This document shows positions 8,824-19,021 of a DNA stretch of 64,000 nt, piece after piece. The position numbers were made by a program, and so were the translations under genes. The notes below the pieces were generated by a model. The model did no database searches, was not told the DNA's origin, and saw only the letters and a program-made list of their open reading frames with translations. Source of the stretch: Pseudomonas piscis. Lineage in GTDB: Bacteria > Pseudomonadota > Gammaproteobacteria > Pseudomonadales > Pseudomonadaceae. The stretch spans positions 1 to 64,000 of the forward strand of contig NZ_WHUV01000002.1 of NCBI RefSeq assembly GCF_009380155.1, written 5' to 3'. Numbering within the stretch: position 1 is the first letter of the stretch; the number at the start of each line of letters is the position of its first letter.

Positions 8824-9636
8824 ATGACCCTGCAAAAACGCAACAACGTCCACATTGCTGGCGGCGGCAGTGAAACCTTGATCCTTTCCCATGGGTTCGG
8901 CTGCGACCAGTCGATGTGGAAATTCCTCCTGCCCCATTTCATCAAGCGTTTTCGGGTGATCACCTACGACCTGGTGGGCGCCGGCCAATCCGATGTCGGC
9001 AGCTATGACCAGGACAAATATGCGTCGCTCTGGGGCTACGCGGCAGATCTCAACGAGCTGATCGACGAATACGCCGAGGGCCCGGTGATCCTGGCTGGCC
9101 ATTCGGTGGGGGCGATGATCGGCGTCTTGGCGGATCTCCAGCACCCTGGGCGGATCGCCGCCCATGCGATGATCGGTGCCTCGCCTTGCTACATCGATTC
9201 TGCGCCTTATATCGGCGGCTTCTCGCCAGACGAGATCCATTCATTGCTCGCTACCCTGGACGACAATTACCTGGGCTGGTCCAGCACCATGGCCCCGGTG
9301 CTGATGGGCGCCCCGGGGCAACCGGCGCTTGGCGAAGAGCTGGTCAACAGTTTTCGGCGTACCGATGCGCAGATTGCCAGGCAGTTGGCACGGATCATCT
9401 TTCTTTCCGATCATCGCCAGGATATCGCCGGCCTGCAGACTCCAGCGCTCATCGTGCAATGTTGCGATGACCCGGTGGTGCCGGTCGCCGTGGGTGAATA
9501 CCTGCACCGCGTGCTCCCCAACAGCCAGCTGAGCGTGATCGACAACATTGGCCACTATCCTCAGTTGAGCGCCCCCAGTGCCTGTTCCGCAGTCATGGAC
9601 GCCTTCTTCGCCCAACGTGAATCCGGCCATGGATGA
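8824..9636 (+). CDS. RsbQ-like alpha/beta hydrolase
   Basis: Cytoplasmic alpha/beta-fold hydrolase of 270 aa, the RsbQ/KAI2 size. The catalytic triad is Ser94 (AGHSVGAM), Asp215 or Asp216 (QCCDDPVVP) and His244 (NIGHYPQ), with the oxyanion segment LSHGFGCDQSMW typical of RsbQ (LSHGFG). In Bacillus, RsbQ delivers a small hydrophobic signal to the PAS-domain phosphatase RsbP. Here the next gene, overlapping by 8 nt, encodes a PAS sensor kinase, so the pair may form an analogous signalling module. The frame is open upstream to 8698, but that part is not RsbQ-like. A simple esterase role is the alternative. Confidence 0.82.
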   Translation: MTLQKRNNVHIAGGGSETLILSHGFGCDQSMWKFLLPHFIKRFRVITYDLVGAGQSDVGSYDQDKYASLWGYAADLNELIDEYAEGPVILAGHSVGAMIGVLADLQHPGRIAAHAMIGASPCYIDSAPYIGGFSPDEIHSLLATLDDNYLGWSSTMAPVLMGAPGQPALGEELVNSFRRTDAQIARQLARIIFLSDHRQDIAGLQTPALIVQCCDDPVVPVAVGEYLHRVLPNSQLSVIDNIGHYPQLSAPSACSAVMDAFFAQRESGHG

Positions 9637-10804
9637 TCCGCTGCTGTTCTGTGTCGAGCCGTTGTTCGAGGAGGCACCCTGCGGGCTGGTGGTCATGGCG
9701 GAAGATGGCACCCTGTTGCGCTGTAACCAGACCCTTTGCAATTGGTTGGGGTATGACCAGGCCAGCCTGGATGCGCGTCCCTTCGAGCAACTGCTGACGG
9801 CCGGCAGTCGGTTGTTCCAGCGTACCCACTGGATCCCGTTGATGAAGATGCAGGGCTCGGTAGCCGAGGTGAAACTGGAGCTTGTGCATCGCGATGGGCA
9901 TGTCATCTCGGTGTTTCTCAATGGAGTCAGGCGTGAAACCGCCGAGGGCGTTCGCTACCAACTCGCCTTGTTCGGTACGACCGAGCGAGATCGTTATGAG
10001 CGCGCGTTGCTGGCGGCGCGACAGCGCGCCGAAGAGCTGCTGGCCCAGAAGATCAGTGCCGAGACTGCGCTGCAGCAGGCCAAGGCGGAGCTCGCGGCAG
10101 CCTATGAGAGCAGCCAGCGCCGCGCGGCATTCGCTGAACTGATGGTCGCCATCGCCAGTCATGACCTGAAGACCCCGATGACGGCCATCAAGATGGCTAC
10201 GCAGTTGCTGGAACAACATGCGCACACCGATAAGGCGCATCGCTTGCTGAGCAGCATCAGCCAGTCCGCCGAGCGTGCGCAGCGCATGATCGTCGATCTG
10301 CTCGACTTCGCCTCGGTGAGGATTGGCCAGGGCATCAGCATCCGCCGCCGTCCGGTCGACGTGGTGCAAACGGTGGAGCAATGCCTGAGTGAGTTGCGAG
10401 TGGCCTTCGGCAATGCCGATATACGCTACCTTTCGCGGGGCCGTGGAGAGTTCACACTGGACCAGGATCGCTTGCAGCAGATGATCGGCAACCTGGTGGC
10501 GAACAGCGTGGCCTATGGCGACCTGGGTTTCCCGATCACCCTGACCACCGATCTGTCGGAGCAGGGCGCGATCATCACCGTGCACAACCATGGGCCGGCG
10601 ATAGCCGAGGACGTACTAGCGACCTTGTTCGAGCCTATGGTGCGCGCCACCGAGCAGCAAGACTCGCTGCGTTCGGTGGGGCTGGGCTTGTTCATCGTCC
10701 GGCAGATTGTCGAGGCCCATGATGGCAGCGTCTCGGTGACGTCGAGTGCGGTTTATGGCACCAGGTTCAGCATCCATCTGCCCGCAGGCGCCGGACCGGA
10801 CTGA
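9629..10804 (+). CDS. PAS-domain sensor histidine kinase, partner of the RsbQ-like hydrolase
   Basis: A 391-aa soluble kinase with no transmembrane segment. A PAS domain lies at about residues 8-125 (APCGLVVMAEDGTLLRCN and following), then a coiled-coil linker at 125-165. The HisKA H-box has the phospho-acceptor His178 (ASHDLKTPM). The ATPase domain shows the N-box (MIGNLVANSVAYG) and G-box (GLGLFIVRQIVEAHDG). The ATG at 9629 overlaps the hydrolase stop by 8 nt, implying translational coupling. No response regulator is encoded nearby. A terminator follows at 10850. The PAS domain probably receives the ligand that the hydrolase makes or carries; that is inference from RsbQ-RsbP. Confidence 0.86.
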   Translation: MDDPLLFCVEPLFEEAPCGLVVMAEDGTLLRCNQTLCNWLGYDQASLDARPFEQLLTAGSRLFQRTHWIPLMKMQGSVAEVKLELVHRDGHVISVFLNGVRRETAEGVRYQLALFGTTERDRYERALLAARQRAEELLAQKISAETALQQAKAELAAAYESSQRRAAFAELMVAIASHDLKTPMTAIKMATQLLEQHAHTDKAHRLLSSISQSAERAQRMIVDLLDFASVRIGQGISIRRRPVDVVQTVEQCLSELRVAFGNADIRYLSRGRGEFTLDQDRLQQMIGNLVANSVAYGDLGFPITLTTDLSEQGAIITVHNHGPAIAEDVLATLFEPMVRATEQQDSLRSVGLGLFIVRQIVEAHDGSVSVTSSAVYGTRFSIHLPAGAGPD

Positions 10805-10849
10805 GCGCACTGACGGGAAGCTGCACAGCCAAGTGGCCGCATTCTCAAG

Positions 10850-10881
10850 AACCCCGTGGATCGATGCCTACGGGGTTTTTT
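10850..10881 (+). terminator. Rho-independent terminator
   Basis: Stem AACCCCGT (10850-10857) / ACGGGGTT (10870-10877) with a 12-nt loop and a six-T run at 10876-10881. It lies 46 bp after the sensor-kinase stop codon and ends that operon. Confidence 0.85.
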
Positions 10882-11133
10882 ATGGCCCGGGATCAGGGTA
10901 AGCGCATTCTTCTGCATGCGATCCGCAGATCATGGGGCGATGAGTCGTCCCTCCAGCGGCAGGCGTCACGCAGGCTTCTGTTCTATTCCAGTTGATGGCA
11001 ATTGGTAGCCAGGTCGATGGGGCGGGGCAGCGGCAAAGAGGCGATGCACATGGCCTTGCCGCGCTCCTGCCCATCCAGGATCCCTTGGCCTGTGATTTCA
11101 ATAGAAGATATAAAATCTTTATAAAACAATGAT

Positions 11134-11148
11134 GTGCATCTAGTGCAC
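11134..11148. promoter_or_regulatory. IclR-type operator palindrome upstream of the mhp operon
   Basis: GTGCATCTAGTGCAC is an inverted repeat with arms GTGCA/TGCAC around a 5-bp centre. The same site with one base changed (GTGCATCTGGTGCAC) occurs at 21230-21244. It lies 18 bp upstream of the -35 element at 11166, an activator position. The MhpR-like IclR protein encoded at 20411-21205 is the likely binder (inference). The remaining sequence between 10882 and 11133 shows no convincing gene. Confidence 0.65.
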
Positions 11149-11165
11149 GCTAAAGTGGTTTTTCA

Positions 11166-11195
11166 TTGTAGGGCCGCCTGCGCCATTCCTATACT
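11166..11195 (+). promoter_or_regulatory. Sigma-70 type promoter of the first meta-cleavage operon
   Basis: -35 TTGTAG (11166-11171), an 18-bp spacer and -10 TATACT (11190-11195). The identical -35 and -10 with the same spacer recur at 21262-21291. A poor -35 next to an upstream palindrome fits activator dependence. Confidence 0.6.
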
Positions 11196-11235
11196 CGCCG
11201 CAACAACTACAAACGCCCTGACAGGGGAATACACC

Positions 11236-11310
11236 ATGCTTCGTGCCTGCCCGCCGTTCCTACCCATTGCCTGCGCTTTCCCACTTCCAAGCGTAGCGCC
11301 GCTGCACTAG
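11236..11310 (+). CDS. Putative 24-aa leader ORF in the mhp operon 5' region
   Basis: An ATG at 11236 with a good Shine-Dalgarno (AGGGGA, 7 nt upstream) opens a 24-codon frame ending TAG at 11310. The peptide is rich in Pro, Ala and Leu (starts MLRACPPFLP). The duplicated control region at 21.2-21.4 kb also keeps the SD and the ATG at the equivalent place but encodes a different 16-aa peptide. It could be a leader peptide coupling translation to mhpA expression, a decayed N-terminus, or a fortuitous frame. Confidence 0.35.
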   Translation: MLRACPPFLPIACAFPLPSVAPLH

Positions 11311-11424
11311 ACCCCGTACCAGCCAAACGCCCGCTCACCCCCTTGCGCCCACTTGCGCGAGGACGGTCTCGGCTTGCCGCGAAATCTTCCGGGGCGGCCG
11401 TGGGCAGTGTCGAGGATTACAACA

Positions 11425-13092
11425 ATGAACAAGTCGCATCCAGATCATATCCAGGCCGATTACACCGCAGACGTGGTGATTATCGGTGCCGGCCCGGTAG
11501 GGCTGGCCATCGCCAATTATCTCGGCCAGGCCGGGGTGCAGGTGCTGCAGATCGAGAAGCTCGACCAGCTGATCGACTACCCGCGCGCCATCGGTATCGA
11601 CGACGAGTCGCTGCGCACCGTGCAAGCCATTGGCCTGGTCGAAGAGGTGCTGCCGCATACCACGCCCTGGCATGCCATGCGCTTTCTTACCCCCAAGGGC
11701 CGCTGCTTCGCCGATATCCAGCCGGCCACCGATGAGTTTGGCTGGTCGCGGCGCAACGCGTTCATCCAGCCGCAGGTCGATGCGGTATTGCATCGGGGGT
11801 TGGCACGATTTGCCAACGTAAGAACCTTGTTCTCCCGCGATGTGGTGCAGTTCCAGCAAGACGAGCAGGGCGTCAGCCTGTGCATGAACGGCCCCGATGG
11901 CCGTTCGGAAACCGTGCGTGGCCGCTACCTGGTGGCTTGCGACGGCGGCAACAGCCTGATCCGGCGAACGCTGGAGGTTTCCTTCGACGGCAAGACCGCA
12001 CCCAACCAGTGGATCGTCATCGACATCGCCAACGATCCGCTCGGCACGCCCAACGTCTACCTGTGCTGCGACCCGGTGCGTCCCTATGTGTCGGCGGCGC
12101 TGCCCCACGGCGTACGCCGTTTTGAATTCATGGTCATGCCGGGCGAGACCGAGGAGGAGCTGGGCAAGCCCGAGAGCATGCGCAAGCTCTTGGCCAAGGT
12201 GCTGCCCGACCCGGACCGGGTCGAGCTGATCCGCAAGCGCGTCTACACCCACAACGCACGCCTGGCAGGCCGCTTCCGGGTCAAGCGAGCGCTTCTGGCC
12301 GGCGATGCCGCGCACATCATGCCGGTCTGGCAGGGCCAGGGGTACAACAGCGGCATGCGCGATGCCAGCAACCTTGGCTGGAAGCTGGCGCTGGTGGCCA
12401 AGGGCCTGGCCGGCGAAGCGCTGCTCGATACCTATGAGCAGGAGCGTCGTGACCATGCCAAGGCCATGATCGACCTGTCGGTGATGGCCGGTCATGTGCT
12501 GGCGCCGCCCAAACGCTGGCAAGGTGCCCTGCGCGACGGGATTTCCTGGGCGCTGAACTACCTGCCCGCGGTGAAGCGCTATTTCCTGGAAATGCGCTTC
12601 AAGCCCATGCCGCAGTACACCAAGGGCGCGCTGGTGAACGCTAAGGACAGCAGGACGACGCCGGTCGGGCGCATGTTCATTCAACCCAAAGTCGTTACCG
12701 AGTCGGGTGAGGTACGCCTGCTGGACGACGTGATCGGCAGCCATTTCGCCTTCATCGCCTGGGGCAGCAACCCGCTGTGGGGCTTGAGCGCCGACCAGGT
12801 CGAAGCCTGGCGGGCGCTGGGGGCCTGCTTCATCCAGGTGCTGCCGGACGTTCAGCTCAAGGCGGGGCGCGAAGTGCCGGACGGGGTCATTCGCCTGGGT
12901 GACTGCACCGGTCGCCTCAAGGAGTGGTTCGGGCGCTTCCCGGTGTCGATCACGCTGCTGCGTCCGGATCGTTTCGTCGCTGCCGTGGCCATCCCGCAAA
13001 CCATCGGCCAGGCCAGCGAGGCCTTGCTGCGAGCACTGGCAGTCCCGCCCCTGGCCAAGCAGCAGGCGCCCCTGGCGTCCAAGGTGGCTTGA
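11425..13092 (+). CDS. mhpA: 3-(3-hydroxyphenyl)propionate hydroxylase (MhpA-like FAD monooxygenase)
   Basis: NADH- and FAD-dependent aromatic ring hydroxylase that puts a second hydroxyl ortho to the first, giving the catechol cleaved by the next gene product. It is 555 aa long (E. coli MhpA 554). Visible motifs are the Rossmann GAGPVG near residue 21, the DG motif ([12 protein letters not shown]) and the GD motif ([17 protein letters not shown]). The ATG at 11425 is preceded by GAGGA; the frame opens earlier, at 11353, without conservation. First gene of an eight-gene run to 20293 and tightly linked to mhpB. The exact phenolic acid substrate is inferred from operon content. Confidence 0.9.
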   Translation: MNKSHPDHIQADYTADVVIIGAGPVGLAIANYLGQAGVQVLQIEKLDQLIDYPRAIGIDDESLRTVQAIGLVEEVLPHTTPWHAMRFLTPKGRCFADIQPATDEFGWSRRNAFIQPQVDAVLHRGLARFANVRTLFSRDVVQFQQDEQGVSLCMNGPDGRSETVRGRYLVACDGGNSLIRRTLEVSFDGKTAPNQWIVIDIANDPLGTPNVYLCCDPVRPYVSAALPHGVRRFEFMVMPGETEEELGKPESMRKLLAKVLPDPDRVELIRKRVYTHNARLAGRFRVKRALLAGDAAHIMPVWQGQGYNSGMRDASNLGWKLALVAKGLAGEALLDTYEQERRDHAKAMIDLSVMAGHVLAPPKRWQGALRDGISWALNYLPAVKRYFLEMRFKPMPQYTKGALVNAKDSRTTPVGRMFIQPKVVTESGEVRLLDDVIGSHFAFIAWGSNPLWGLSADQVEAWRALGACFIQVLPDVQLKAGREVPDGVIRLGDCTGRLKEWFGRFPVSITLLRPDRFVAAVAIPQTIGQASEALLRALAVPPLAKQQAPLASKVA

Positions 13093-13093
13093 G

Positions 13094-14038
13094 ATGAGCG
13101 CCTACCTGCACTGTTTATCCCATACCCCGCTGGTGGGTTATGTCGACCCGGAGCAAGCGGTCCTGGCCGAAGTGGACGAGGTGATCGGCAGCGCCCGTGC
13201 GCGCATCGCCGCCTTCGACCCGGAGCTGGTGTTCCTGTTCGCCCCGGACCACTACAACGGTTTCTTCTATGACGTCATGCCAGCCTTCTGCATCGGCATG
13301 GGCGCCGCGGCCATTGGCGACTTCCAGAGCCTGGCCGGCCCGCTGGACGTCCCCCGTGACATCGCCGAGGCCTGTGCTGGCGCGGTGCTGGAAGCCGGGC
13401 TGGACGTTGCCGTGTCTTACCGCATGCAGGTCGACCACGGCTTTGCCCAGCCGCTGGAGCTGCTGCTCGGCGGCCTGGCTACAAAACCGGTGATCCCGGT
13501 GTTCATCAACAGTGTGGCGGTGCCGCTGCCAGGTTTTGCCCGTGCCCGCCTGCTTGGCGAGGCCATTGGCCGCTTCGCCCGTGGCACCGGCAAGCGTGTG
13601 CTGTTTCTCGGTTCCGGCGGGTTGTCCCATCAACCGCCGGTGCCGGAACTGGCCCACGTCAATGAGCGCATGGCTGATCGCTTGCTGGGCAGCGGTCGCG
13701 ATTTGCCAGCCTGCGAACGCCAGGCGCGCCAGCAGCGAGTGATCAGCGCCGCCGAAGGGTTCGTGCGCGACCCGCACAGCCTGCATCCGCTCAATCCCGG
13801 TTGGGATAACCACTTTCTCGACCTGCTGGAGCAGCGCCGCTACGGCGAGCTCGATGGCATGGCCAATGCCGAACTGTCGGCGCTGGCGGGCAAGTCGACC
13901 CACGAGGTGAAGACCTGGGTCGCGGCCTTCGCCGCGCTCGCGGCGTTCGGCGACTACCAGGCCAGCGAGCGTTACTACCGGCCGATCCCCGAGTGGATCG
14001 CCGGCTTCGGCTCGCTCAGCGCACATTCCCTTACCTGA
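13094..14038 (+). CDS. mhpB: 2,3-dihydroxyphenylpropionate 1,2-dioxygenase (LigB-type extradiol dioxygenase)
   Basis: Fe(II) extradiol dioxygenase that opens the catechol ring next to the hydroxyls. At 314 aa it equals E. coli MhpB and belongs to the type II (LigB/protocatechuate 4,5-dioxygenase) superfamily, unrelated to the VOC enzyme of the second cluster. Conserved pieces include the N-terminal [21 protein letters not shown] and the active-site [10 protein letters not shown]. The true start at 13094 follows the mhpA stop by one base. A frame extends back into mhpA and is ignored. The product goes to the hydrolase at 14058. Confidence 0.92.
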   Translation: MSAYLHCLSHTPLVGYVDPEQAVLAEVDEVIGSARARIAAFDPELVFLFAPDHYNGFFYDVMPAFCIGMGAAAIGDFQSLAGPLDVPRDIAEACAGAVLEAGLDVAVSYRMQVDHGFAQPLELLLGGLATKPVIPVFINSVAVPLPGFARARLLGEAIGRFARGTGKRVLFLGSGGLSHQPPVPELAHVNERMADRLLGSGRDLPACERQARQQRVISAAEGFVRDPHSLHPLNPGWDNHFLDLLEQRRYGELDGMANAELSALAGKSTHEVKTWVAAFAALAAFGDYQASERYYRPIPEWIAGFGSLSAHSLT

Positions 14039-14057
14039 TCAACGGAGGACTTCCAGC

Positions 14058-14921
14058 ATGAACAGCATTTCCCTCAATGAAGCCGCCAGCAGCCGCTTCG
14101 CCCGGATTCGCGAAGGCGAGCTCGATCTGCAAGTGCATTACAACGATCTTGGCGAGGGTGCCGAGACCGTGGTCATGCTCCACGGTTCCGGGCCTGGTGC
14201 CAGTGGCTGGGCCAACTTCAGCCGCAACCTCGAGCCGCTGCTGAGCGCCGGTTACCGGGTGGTGCTGATGGACTGCCCGGGCTGGAGCAAGAGCGACCCG
14301 GTCATCAACCACGGCTCGCGTTCAGACCTGAACGCCACTGCGCTCAAGGGGCTGCTCGACGTACTCGGTCTCGAACGCGTGCATATCCTCGGCAACTCCA
14401 TGGGCGGCCATAGCGCGGTGGCCTTCACCCTGAGCTACCCCGAGCGTGTCGGCAAACTGGTGCTGATGGGCGGTGGTACCGGCGGCGCCAGCCCGTTCGT
14501 ACCGATGCCCACCGAAGGGATCAAGCTGCTCAACGGCCTGTACCGCGAGCCGACCATCGACAACCTGAAGGCGATGATGAATGTCTTCGTCTACGACCCG
14601 AGCGACCTCACCGAGGAGCTGTTCCAGACCCGCCTGGACAACATGCTCAGCCGGCGTGACCACCTGGAGAACTTCGTTGCCAGCCTGGCCGCCAATCCCA
14701 GGCAGTTCCCCGACTTCGGCGCGCGCCTGGGCGAAATCAAGGCCAGGACCCTGGTGATCTGGGGCCGCAACGACCGTTTCGTGCCGATGGATGTCGGCCT
14801 GCGCTTGATCGCCGGTATCGCCAACTCCGAGTTGCACGTGTTCAACAACTGCGGCCACTGGGCGCAGTGGGAACACGCCGACAGCTTCAACCGCCTGGTG
14901 CTGGACTTCCTCCAGCACTGA
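14058..14921 (+). CDS. mhpC: 2-hydroxy-6-oxonona-2,4-dienedioate hydrolase (MhpC-like)
   Basis: Alpha/beta hydrolase that cleaves the C-C bond of the ring-fission product, giving 2-hydroxypenta-2,4-dienoate plus a dicarboxylate (succinate when the substrate is a hydroxyphenylpropionate). It has 287 aa, the family length. The triad is Ser in GNSMGGHS, Asp in WGRNDRFVP and His in NCGHWAQWE; the oxyanion region is [11 protein letters not shown], characteristic of meta-cleavage product hydrolases. GGAGG precedes the ATG. Central gene of the operon, between mhpB and mhpD. Confidence 0.93.
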   Translation: MNSISLNEAASSRFARIREGELDLQVHYNDLGEGAETVVMLHGSGPGASGWANFSRNLEPLLSAGYRVVLMDCPGWSKSDPVINHGSRSDLNATALKGLLDVLGLERVHILGNSMGGHSAVAFTLSYPERVGKLVLMGGGTGGASPFVPMPTEGIKLLNGLYREPTIDNLKAMMNVFVYDPSDLTEELFQTRLDNMLSRRDHLENFVASLAANPRQFPDFGARLGEIKARTLVIWGRNDRFVPMDVGLRLIAGIANSELHVFNNCGHWAQWEHADSFNRLVLDFLQH

Positions 14922-14936
14922 TTTGAGGTACACCCC

Positions 14937-15731
14937 ATGACCATCGATTCGCAAACCCTGGAACGCCTGGCGGGCGAGTTGCGCCGCGCCCAGCAGCGGG
15001 GCGAGGCCATCGCGCCGTTGCGTGATGCCATCGGCGCGGAAAACGCCGAGGCGGCCTATGCCATCCAGCGCCTGAACGTCGCTCATGCTCTTGCCCAAGG
15101 GCGGCGCCTGGTGGGCCGCAAGATCGGCCTGACCAATGCCAAGGTGCAGGCCCAGCTGGGAGTCGACCAGCCGGACTTCGGCAGCCTGTTCGCCGACATG
15201 TGCCATGGCGACGGGCAAAGCGTGCCCTACGCCAGCGTCATGCAGCCCAAGATCGAGGCGGAGATCGCCCTGGTGCTGGCCCGTGATCTACCCAGCGCGC
15301 AGACCACCTTCGCCGATGTGGTCGCGGCCACAGGCCAGGTGCTGCCGGCGCTGGAAATCGTCGGCAGCCGGATCCAGGGCTGGAATATCCGCTTCGCCGA
15401 TACCGTGGCCGACAACGCCTCCAGTGGCTGCTTCGTGCTTGGCGGCCCGGTCCGCCCGTTGCAGGACCTCGACCTGCGCGGCGCGGCCATGCGCATGACC
15501 CGCAACGGCGAGCTGGTGTCCAGCGGCAGCGGCGCCGAGTGCCTGGGCCACCCGCTCAATGCCGCGGTGTGGCTGGCCTGCACCATGGCGCGCCTGGGCG
15601 AGCCGCTACGTGCCGGCGACATCATCCTCACCGGCGCCTTGGGGCCGATGGTGAATGTGGCGCCGGGCGACCATTTCGAAGCCGAGATCGACGGCCTGGG
15701 CCGTGTCGGCGTGACCTTCAGCGGCGAGTGA
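14937..15731 (+). CDS. mhpD: 2-keto-4-pentenoate hydratase (MhpD-like)
   Basis: Adds water to 2-hydroxypenta-2,4-dienoate to give 4-hydroxy-2-oxovalerate, with a divalent metal. It has 264 aa, typical of MhpD/DmpE/XylJ. The family signatures [18 protein letters not shown] and [12 protein letters not shown] are present, as is the C-terminal [15 protein letters not shown] region. It starts 15 bp after mhpC with GAGGTA upstream and is followed directly by the dehydrogenase. A second hydratase is encoded at 24580-25371. Confidence 0.93.
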   Translation: MTIDSQTLERLAGELRRAQQRGEAIAPLRDAIGAENAEAAYAIQRLNVAHALAQGRRLVGRKIGLTNAKVQAQLGVDQPDFGSLFADMCHGDGQSVPYASVMQPKIEAEIALVLARDLPSAQTTFADVVAATGQVLPALEIVGSRIQGWNIRFADTVADNASSGCFVLGGPVRPLQDLDLRGAAMRMTRNGELVSSGSGAECLGHPLNAAVWLACTMARLGEPLRAGDIILTGALGPMVNVAPGDHFEAEIDGLGRVGVTFSGE

Positions 15732-15742
15732 TGGAGACCTCC

Positions 15743-16675
15743 ATGAGCCAGAAACGCAAAGTCGCCATCATCGGTTCCGGCAATATCGGTACCGACCTGA
15801 TGATCAAGATCCTGCGCAACGCCAAGCACCTGGAAATGGCGGCGCTGGTCGGTATCGACCCGGCCTCCGATGGCCTGGCCCGCGCCCAGCGGATGGGTGT
15901 GGCCACGACCCACGAAGGGGTTCAGGGATTGGTCCGCCTGCCGGTGTTCAAGGATATCGATTTCGTCTTCGATGCCACCAGCGCCGGTGCCCACGTGAAG
16001 AACGACGCCTTCCTGCGCGAGCACAAGGCCAACCTGCGCATGATCGACCTGACCCCCGCGGCCATCGGCCCGTACTGCGTACCGGTGGTCAACCTGGAGC
16101 AGCACTTGCAGGCGACCAACGTCAACATGGTCACCTGCGGCGGCCAGGCCACCATCCCGATGGTCGCAGCGGTGTCGCGGGTCGCCAAGGTGCATTACGC
16201 CGAGATCATCGCCTCCATCGCCAGCAAGTCCGCAGGCCCCGGTACCCGCGCCAACATCGACGAGTTCACCGAGACCACCAGCAAGGCCATCGAGGTGATC
16301 GGCGGCGCAGCCAAGGGCAAGGCGATCATCATCATGAACCCTGCCGAGCCGCCGCTGATGATGCGCGACACGGTGTACGTGTTGAGCGATATCGCCGACC
16401 AACAGCGAGTGGCGGCGAGTATCGAAGCGATGGCCGCGGCAGTGCAGGCCTATGTGCCGGGCTACCGGCTCAAGCAGCAGGTGCAGTTCGAGCAGGTGCG
16501 CTACCTGAAGCTGCCGGGGCAGGGGATCTTCACCGGCCTGAAGACCTCGGTGTTCCTCGAAGTCGAAGGCGCTGCCCATTACCTGCCGGCCTATGCCGGC
16601 AATCTCGACATCATGACCTCCGCCGCGCTGGCCACGGCCGAGCGCATGGCGCAAGCAATGGAGGCCTCGGCATGA
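15743..16675 (+). CDS. mhpF: Acetaldehyde dehydrogenase, acylating (MhpF)
   Basis: Converts acetaldehyde, NAD+ and CoA to acetyl-CoA. It works in a channelling complex with the aldolase encoded next. It has 310 aa. The NAD-binding [10 protein letters not shown] is at residues 11-20 and the catalytic Cys132 lies in [10 protein letters not shown], the DmpF position. I start at ATG 15743; an ATG four codons earlier is possible. Residues 101-204 are identical to the paralogue at 23616-24557, and the DNA is nearly identical there too, far above the rest of the gene. That suggests gene conversion or recent duplication (see findings). Confidence 0.94.
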   Translation: MSQKRKVAIIGSGNIGTDLMIKILRNAKHLEMAALVGIDPASDGLARAQRMGVATTHEGVQGLVRLPVFKDIDFVFDATSAGAHVKNDAFLREHKANLRMIDLTPAAIGPYCVPVVNLEQHLQATNVNMVTCGGQATIPMVAAVSRVAKVHYAEIIASIASKSAGPGTRANIDEFTETTSKAIEVIGGAAKGKAIIIMNPAEPPLMMRDTVYVLSDIADQQRVAASIEAMAAAVQAYVPGYRLKQQVQFEQVRYLKLPGQGIFTGLKTSVFLEVEGAAHYLPAYAGNLDIMTSAALATAERMAQAMEASA

Positions 16676-17682
16676 ACGGCAAGAAACTCTATATCTCCGA
16701 CGTGACCCTGCGCGATGGCATGCATGCCATCCGCCATCAATATTCCCTGGATGACGTGCGCGCCATCGCCAGGGCACTGGACCAGGCCAAGGTCGACTCG
16801 ATCGAAGTCGCCCATGGCGATGGCCTGCAGGGCTCGAGCTTCAACTACGGTTTTGGTGCCCACACCGACCTGGAGTGGATCGAAGCCGCCGCCGACGTGG
16901 TCAGCCACGCCAGGATCGCCACGTTGCTATTGCCGGGCATCGGCACCATCCATGACTTGAAGAACGCCTACCACGCCGGTGCGCGCATCGTCCGCGTGGC
17001 CACCCACTGCACCGAGGCGGACGTCTCGCGCCAGCACATCGAGTATGCCCGTGAGCTGGGGATGGACACGGTAGGCTTCTTGATGATGAGCCACATGCAG
17101 ACGCCCGAAGGGTTGGCGCAACAGGCCAAGCTGATGGAGGGTTATGGCGCCACCTGCATCTACGTGGTGGATTCCGGCGGGGCAATGAACATGCACGACA
17201 TCCGCGCGCGCTTTCGTGCGGTCAAGGCCGTACTCGACCCGGCGACCGCCACCGGCATCCATGCCCACCACAACCTCAGCCTGGGAGTGGCCAACTCCAT
17301 TGCCGCCGTGGAGGAGGGTTGCGACCGCATCGATGCCAGCCTCGCCGGCATGGGCGCGGGGGCTGGCAACGCTCCGCTGGAGGTGTTCATTGCCGCCGCC
17401 GACAAGCTGGGCTGGAACCACGGCACGGACCTCTACGCGCTGATGGATGCCGCCGACGACCTGGTGCGTCCGCTGCAGGACCGTCCGGTGCGCGTGGACC
17501 GTGAAACCTTGGCGCTGGGTTATGCCGGGGTGTACTCGAGCTTCCTGCGCCATGCCGAGGTCGCCGCCGCCCGCTACGGCATCAAGGCGGTGGACATACT
17601 CGTCGAGCTGGGCAAGCGCAGGATGGTGGGAGGTCAGGAAGACATGATCGTGGATGTGGCGCTGGATCTGCTCAAGCGCTGA
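16672..17682 (+). CDS. mhpE: 4-hydroxy-2-oxovalerate aldolase (MhpE)
   Basis: Metal-dependent class II aldolase that splits 4-hydroxy-2-oxovalerate into pyruvate and acetaldehyde, the latter passed to MhpF. It has 336 aa. The catalytic N-terminal motif [14 protein letters not shown] and the metal-binding HAHHNLSLG are present. The ATG overlaps the mhpF stop (ATGA), as expected for two subunits of one complex. It ends the enzymatic part of the operon. A close paralogue lies at 22570-23604. Confidence 0.95.
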   Translation: MNGKKLYISDVTLRDGMHAIRHQYSLDDVRAIARALDQAKVDSIEVAHGDGLQGSSFNYGFGAHTDLEWIEAAADVVSHARIATLLLPGIGTIHDLKNAYHAGARIVRVATHCTEADVSRQHIEYARELGMDTVGFLMMSHMQTPEGLAQQAKLMEGYGATCIYVVDSGGAMNMHDIRARFRAVKAVLDPATATGIHAHHNLSLGVANSIAAVEEGCDRIDASLAGMGAGAGNAPLEVFIAAADKLGWNHGTDLYALMDAADDLVRPLQDRPVRVDRETLALGYAGVYSSFLRHAEVAAARYGIKAVDILVELGKRRMVGGQEDMIVDVALDLLKR

Positions 17683-17761
17683 TGCCGGCGTCGAGGGCCG
17701 CTGTGCGGCCCAATCGCTCCAACGGATAACGACCCAACACAACAATAAAACGGGTGAGTTC

Positions 17762-18943
17762 ATGACTTTTGCCAATAATCCGCCGCGCGTGGCCGTCACC
17801 ATCGGCCTGTGCTTTCTCGTTGCCCTGCTCGAAGGCCTCGACCTGCAGGCCGCCGGTATCGCCGCCTCGGGCATGGCCAGTGCCTTTAGCCTGGACAAGC
17901 TGCAGATGGGCTGGGTGTTCAGCGCCGGGATCCTCGGCCTTTTGCCTGGAGCGCTGGTCGGTGGCTGGCTCGCCGATCGCTGCGGACGCAAGCGCATCCT
18001 GATCGGTTCGGTGGCGCTGTTCGGCCTGTTTTCCCTGGCCACCGCCCATGCCTGGAACCTGCCCAGCCTGTTGCTGGCGCGGCTGCTCACCGGCGCCGGG
18101 CTGGGGGCGGCGTTGCCCAACCTGATTGCCCTCACTAGCGAAGCCGCCGGGCAGCGCCTGCGCGGCAGCGCGGTCAGCCTGATGTACTGCGGCGTGCCCC
18201 TGGGCGCGGCGCTGGCCGCCGGCATCGGCATCGCCGGCTATAGCGGCGACTGGCAGCGCGTATTCCACGTCGGTGGCGCCGGGCCATTGCTGATCCTGCC
18301 GCTGCTCGCGCTCTACTTGCCCGAGTCCGGCCAGTTCCGAGCCACTGCCCAGGCCGAGCAGGGGGCCAATGTGCGTCAGGAGCTGTTCGGACAGAGCGCC
18401 ACCTGGCTGCTGTGGTTGAGCTACTTCTTCACGCTGATGGTGGTGTACATCCTGATCAACTGGCTGCCGAGCCTGCTGGTCGGCCAAGGCTTCAGCAACC
18501 ATGACGCCAGTTGGGTGATGTTCGCCCTGCAAATGGGGGCAGCCATTGGCACCTTGATCCTTGGCCAGGTGCTTGAGCGCCTGCCGGCGGGCGCCACCAC
18601 AGCCCTGGTGTATGTGGGGATCCTCGCTGCCCTGGCGGGCCTGGGCCTGGCCAGCGCATTGCCGGCGATGCTCGTCGCCGGCTTCTTCGCCGGTTTCTTC
18701 GCCACTGGCGGGCAAGGCGTGCTGTATGCCCTGGCCCCGCATTTCTACAGCGTGCGCGTGCGCGCCACCGGCGTTGGCGCGGCGGTGGCGGTCGGCCGCC
18801 TAGGCGCCATGAGCGGCCCGCTGATCGCCGGCCAGATGCTGGCCCTGGGCGCCGGTTCGGGCGGAGTGCTGATGGCCTCGGCGCCAGGGGTGGTGATCGC
18901 CGCGCTGGCGCTGTTCCGCCTGATAGGCCGGCGCCCGGAATAA
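17762..18943 (+). CDS. MFS transporter, aromatic acid:H+ symporter family (MhpT-like)
   Basis: Inner-membrane importer of 393 aa with 12 hydrophobic segments. The first helix contains LEGLDLQAAG, the AAHS signature (DGFD-like) used for aromatic-acid recognition; motif A is GGWLADRCGRKR. It starts 79 bp after mhpE and is followed by a porin gene, so the operon encodes both inner- and outer-membrane steps of substrate uptake. Slightly shorter than E. coli MhpT (403). The likely cargo is the hydroxyphenyl-alkanoate used by MhpA, by position rather than by sequence. Confidence 0.88.
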   Translation: MTFANNPPRVAVTIGLCFLVALLEGLDLQAAGIAASGMASAFSLDKLQMGWVFSAGILGLLPGALVGGWLADRCGRKRILIGSVALFGLFSLATAHAWNLPSLLLARLLTGAGLGAALPNLIALTSEAAGQRLRGSAVSLMYCGVPLGAALAAGIGIAGYSGDWQRVFHVGGAGPLLILPLLALYLPESGQFRATAQAEQGANVRQELFGQSATWLLWLSYFFTLMVVYILINWLPSLLVGQGFSNHDASWVMFALQMGAAIGTLILGQVLERLPAGATTALVYVGILAALAGLGLASALPAMLVAGFFAGFFATGGQGVLYALAPHFYSVRVRATGVGAAVAVGRLGAMSGPLIAGQMLALGAGSGGVLMASAPGVVIAALALFRLIGRRPE

Positions 18944-19021
18944 CCCCCGCTACCCATCCTTGCTTGCACCTTGCTGCTTCGGCGGCAGGGCTTCCTATAA
19001 CTACAAGAAAGTGAAGAAGTC

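Noticed and set aside
10880..11101. 73-codon minus-strand frame between the kinase terminator and the mhp promoter
   Set aside because: No ribosome binding site or protein-like pattern; it overlaps the terminator.
11335..12999. 554-codon open frame on the minus strand opposite mhpA
   Set aside because: Its composition is that of a GC-rich antisense shadow, it has no recognisable domain, and mhpA on the plus strand has all family motifs.
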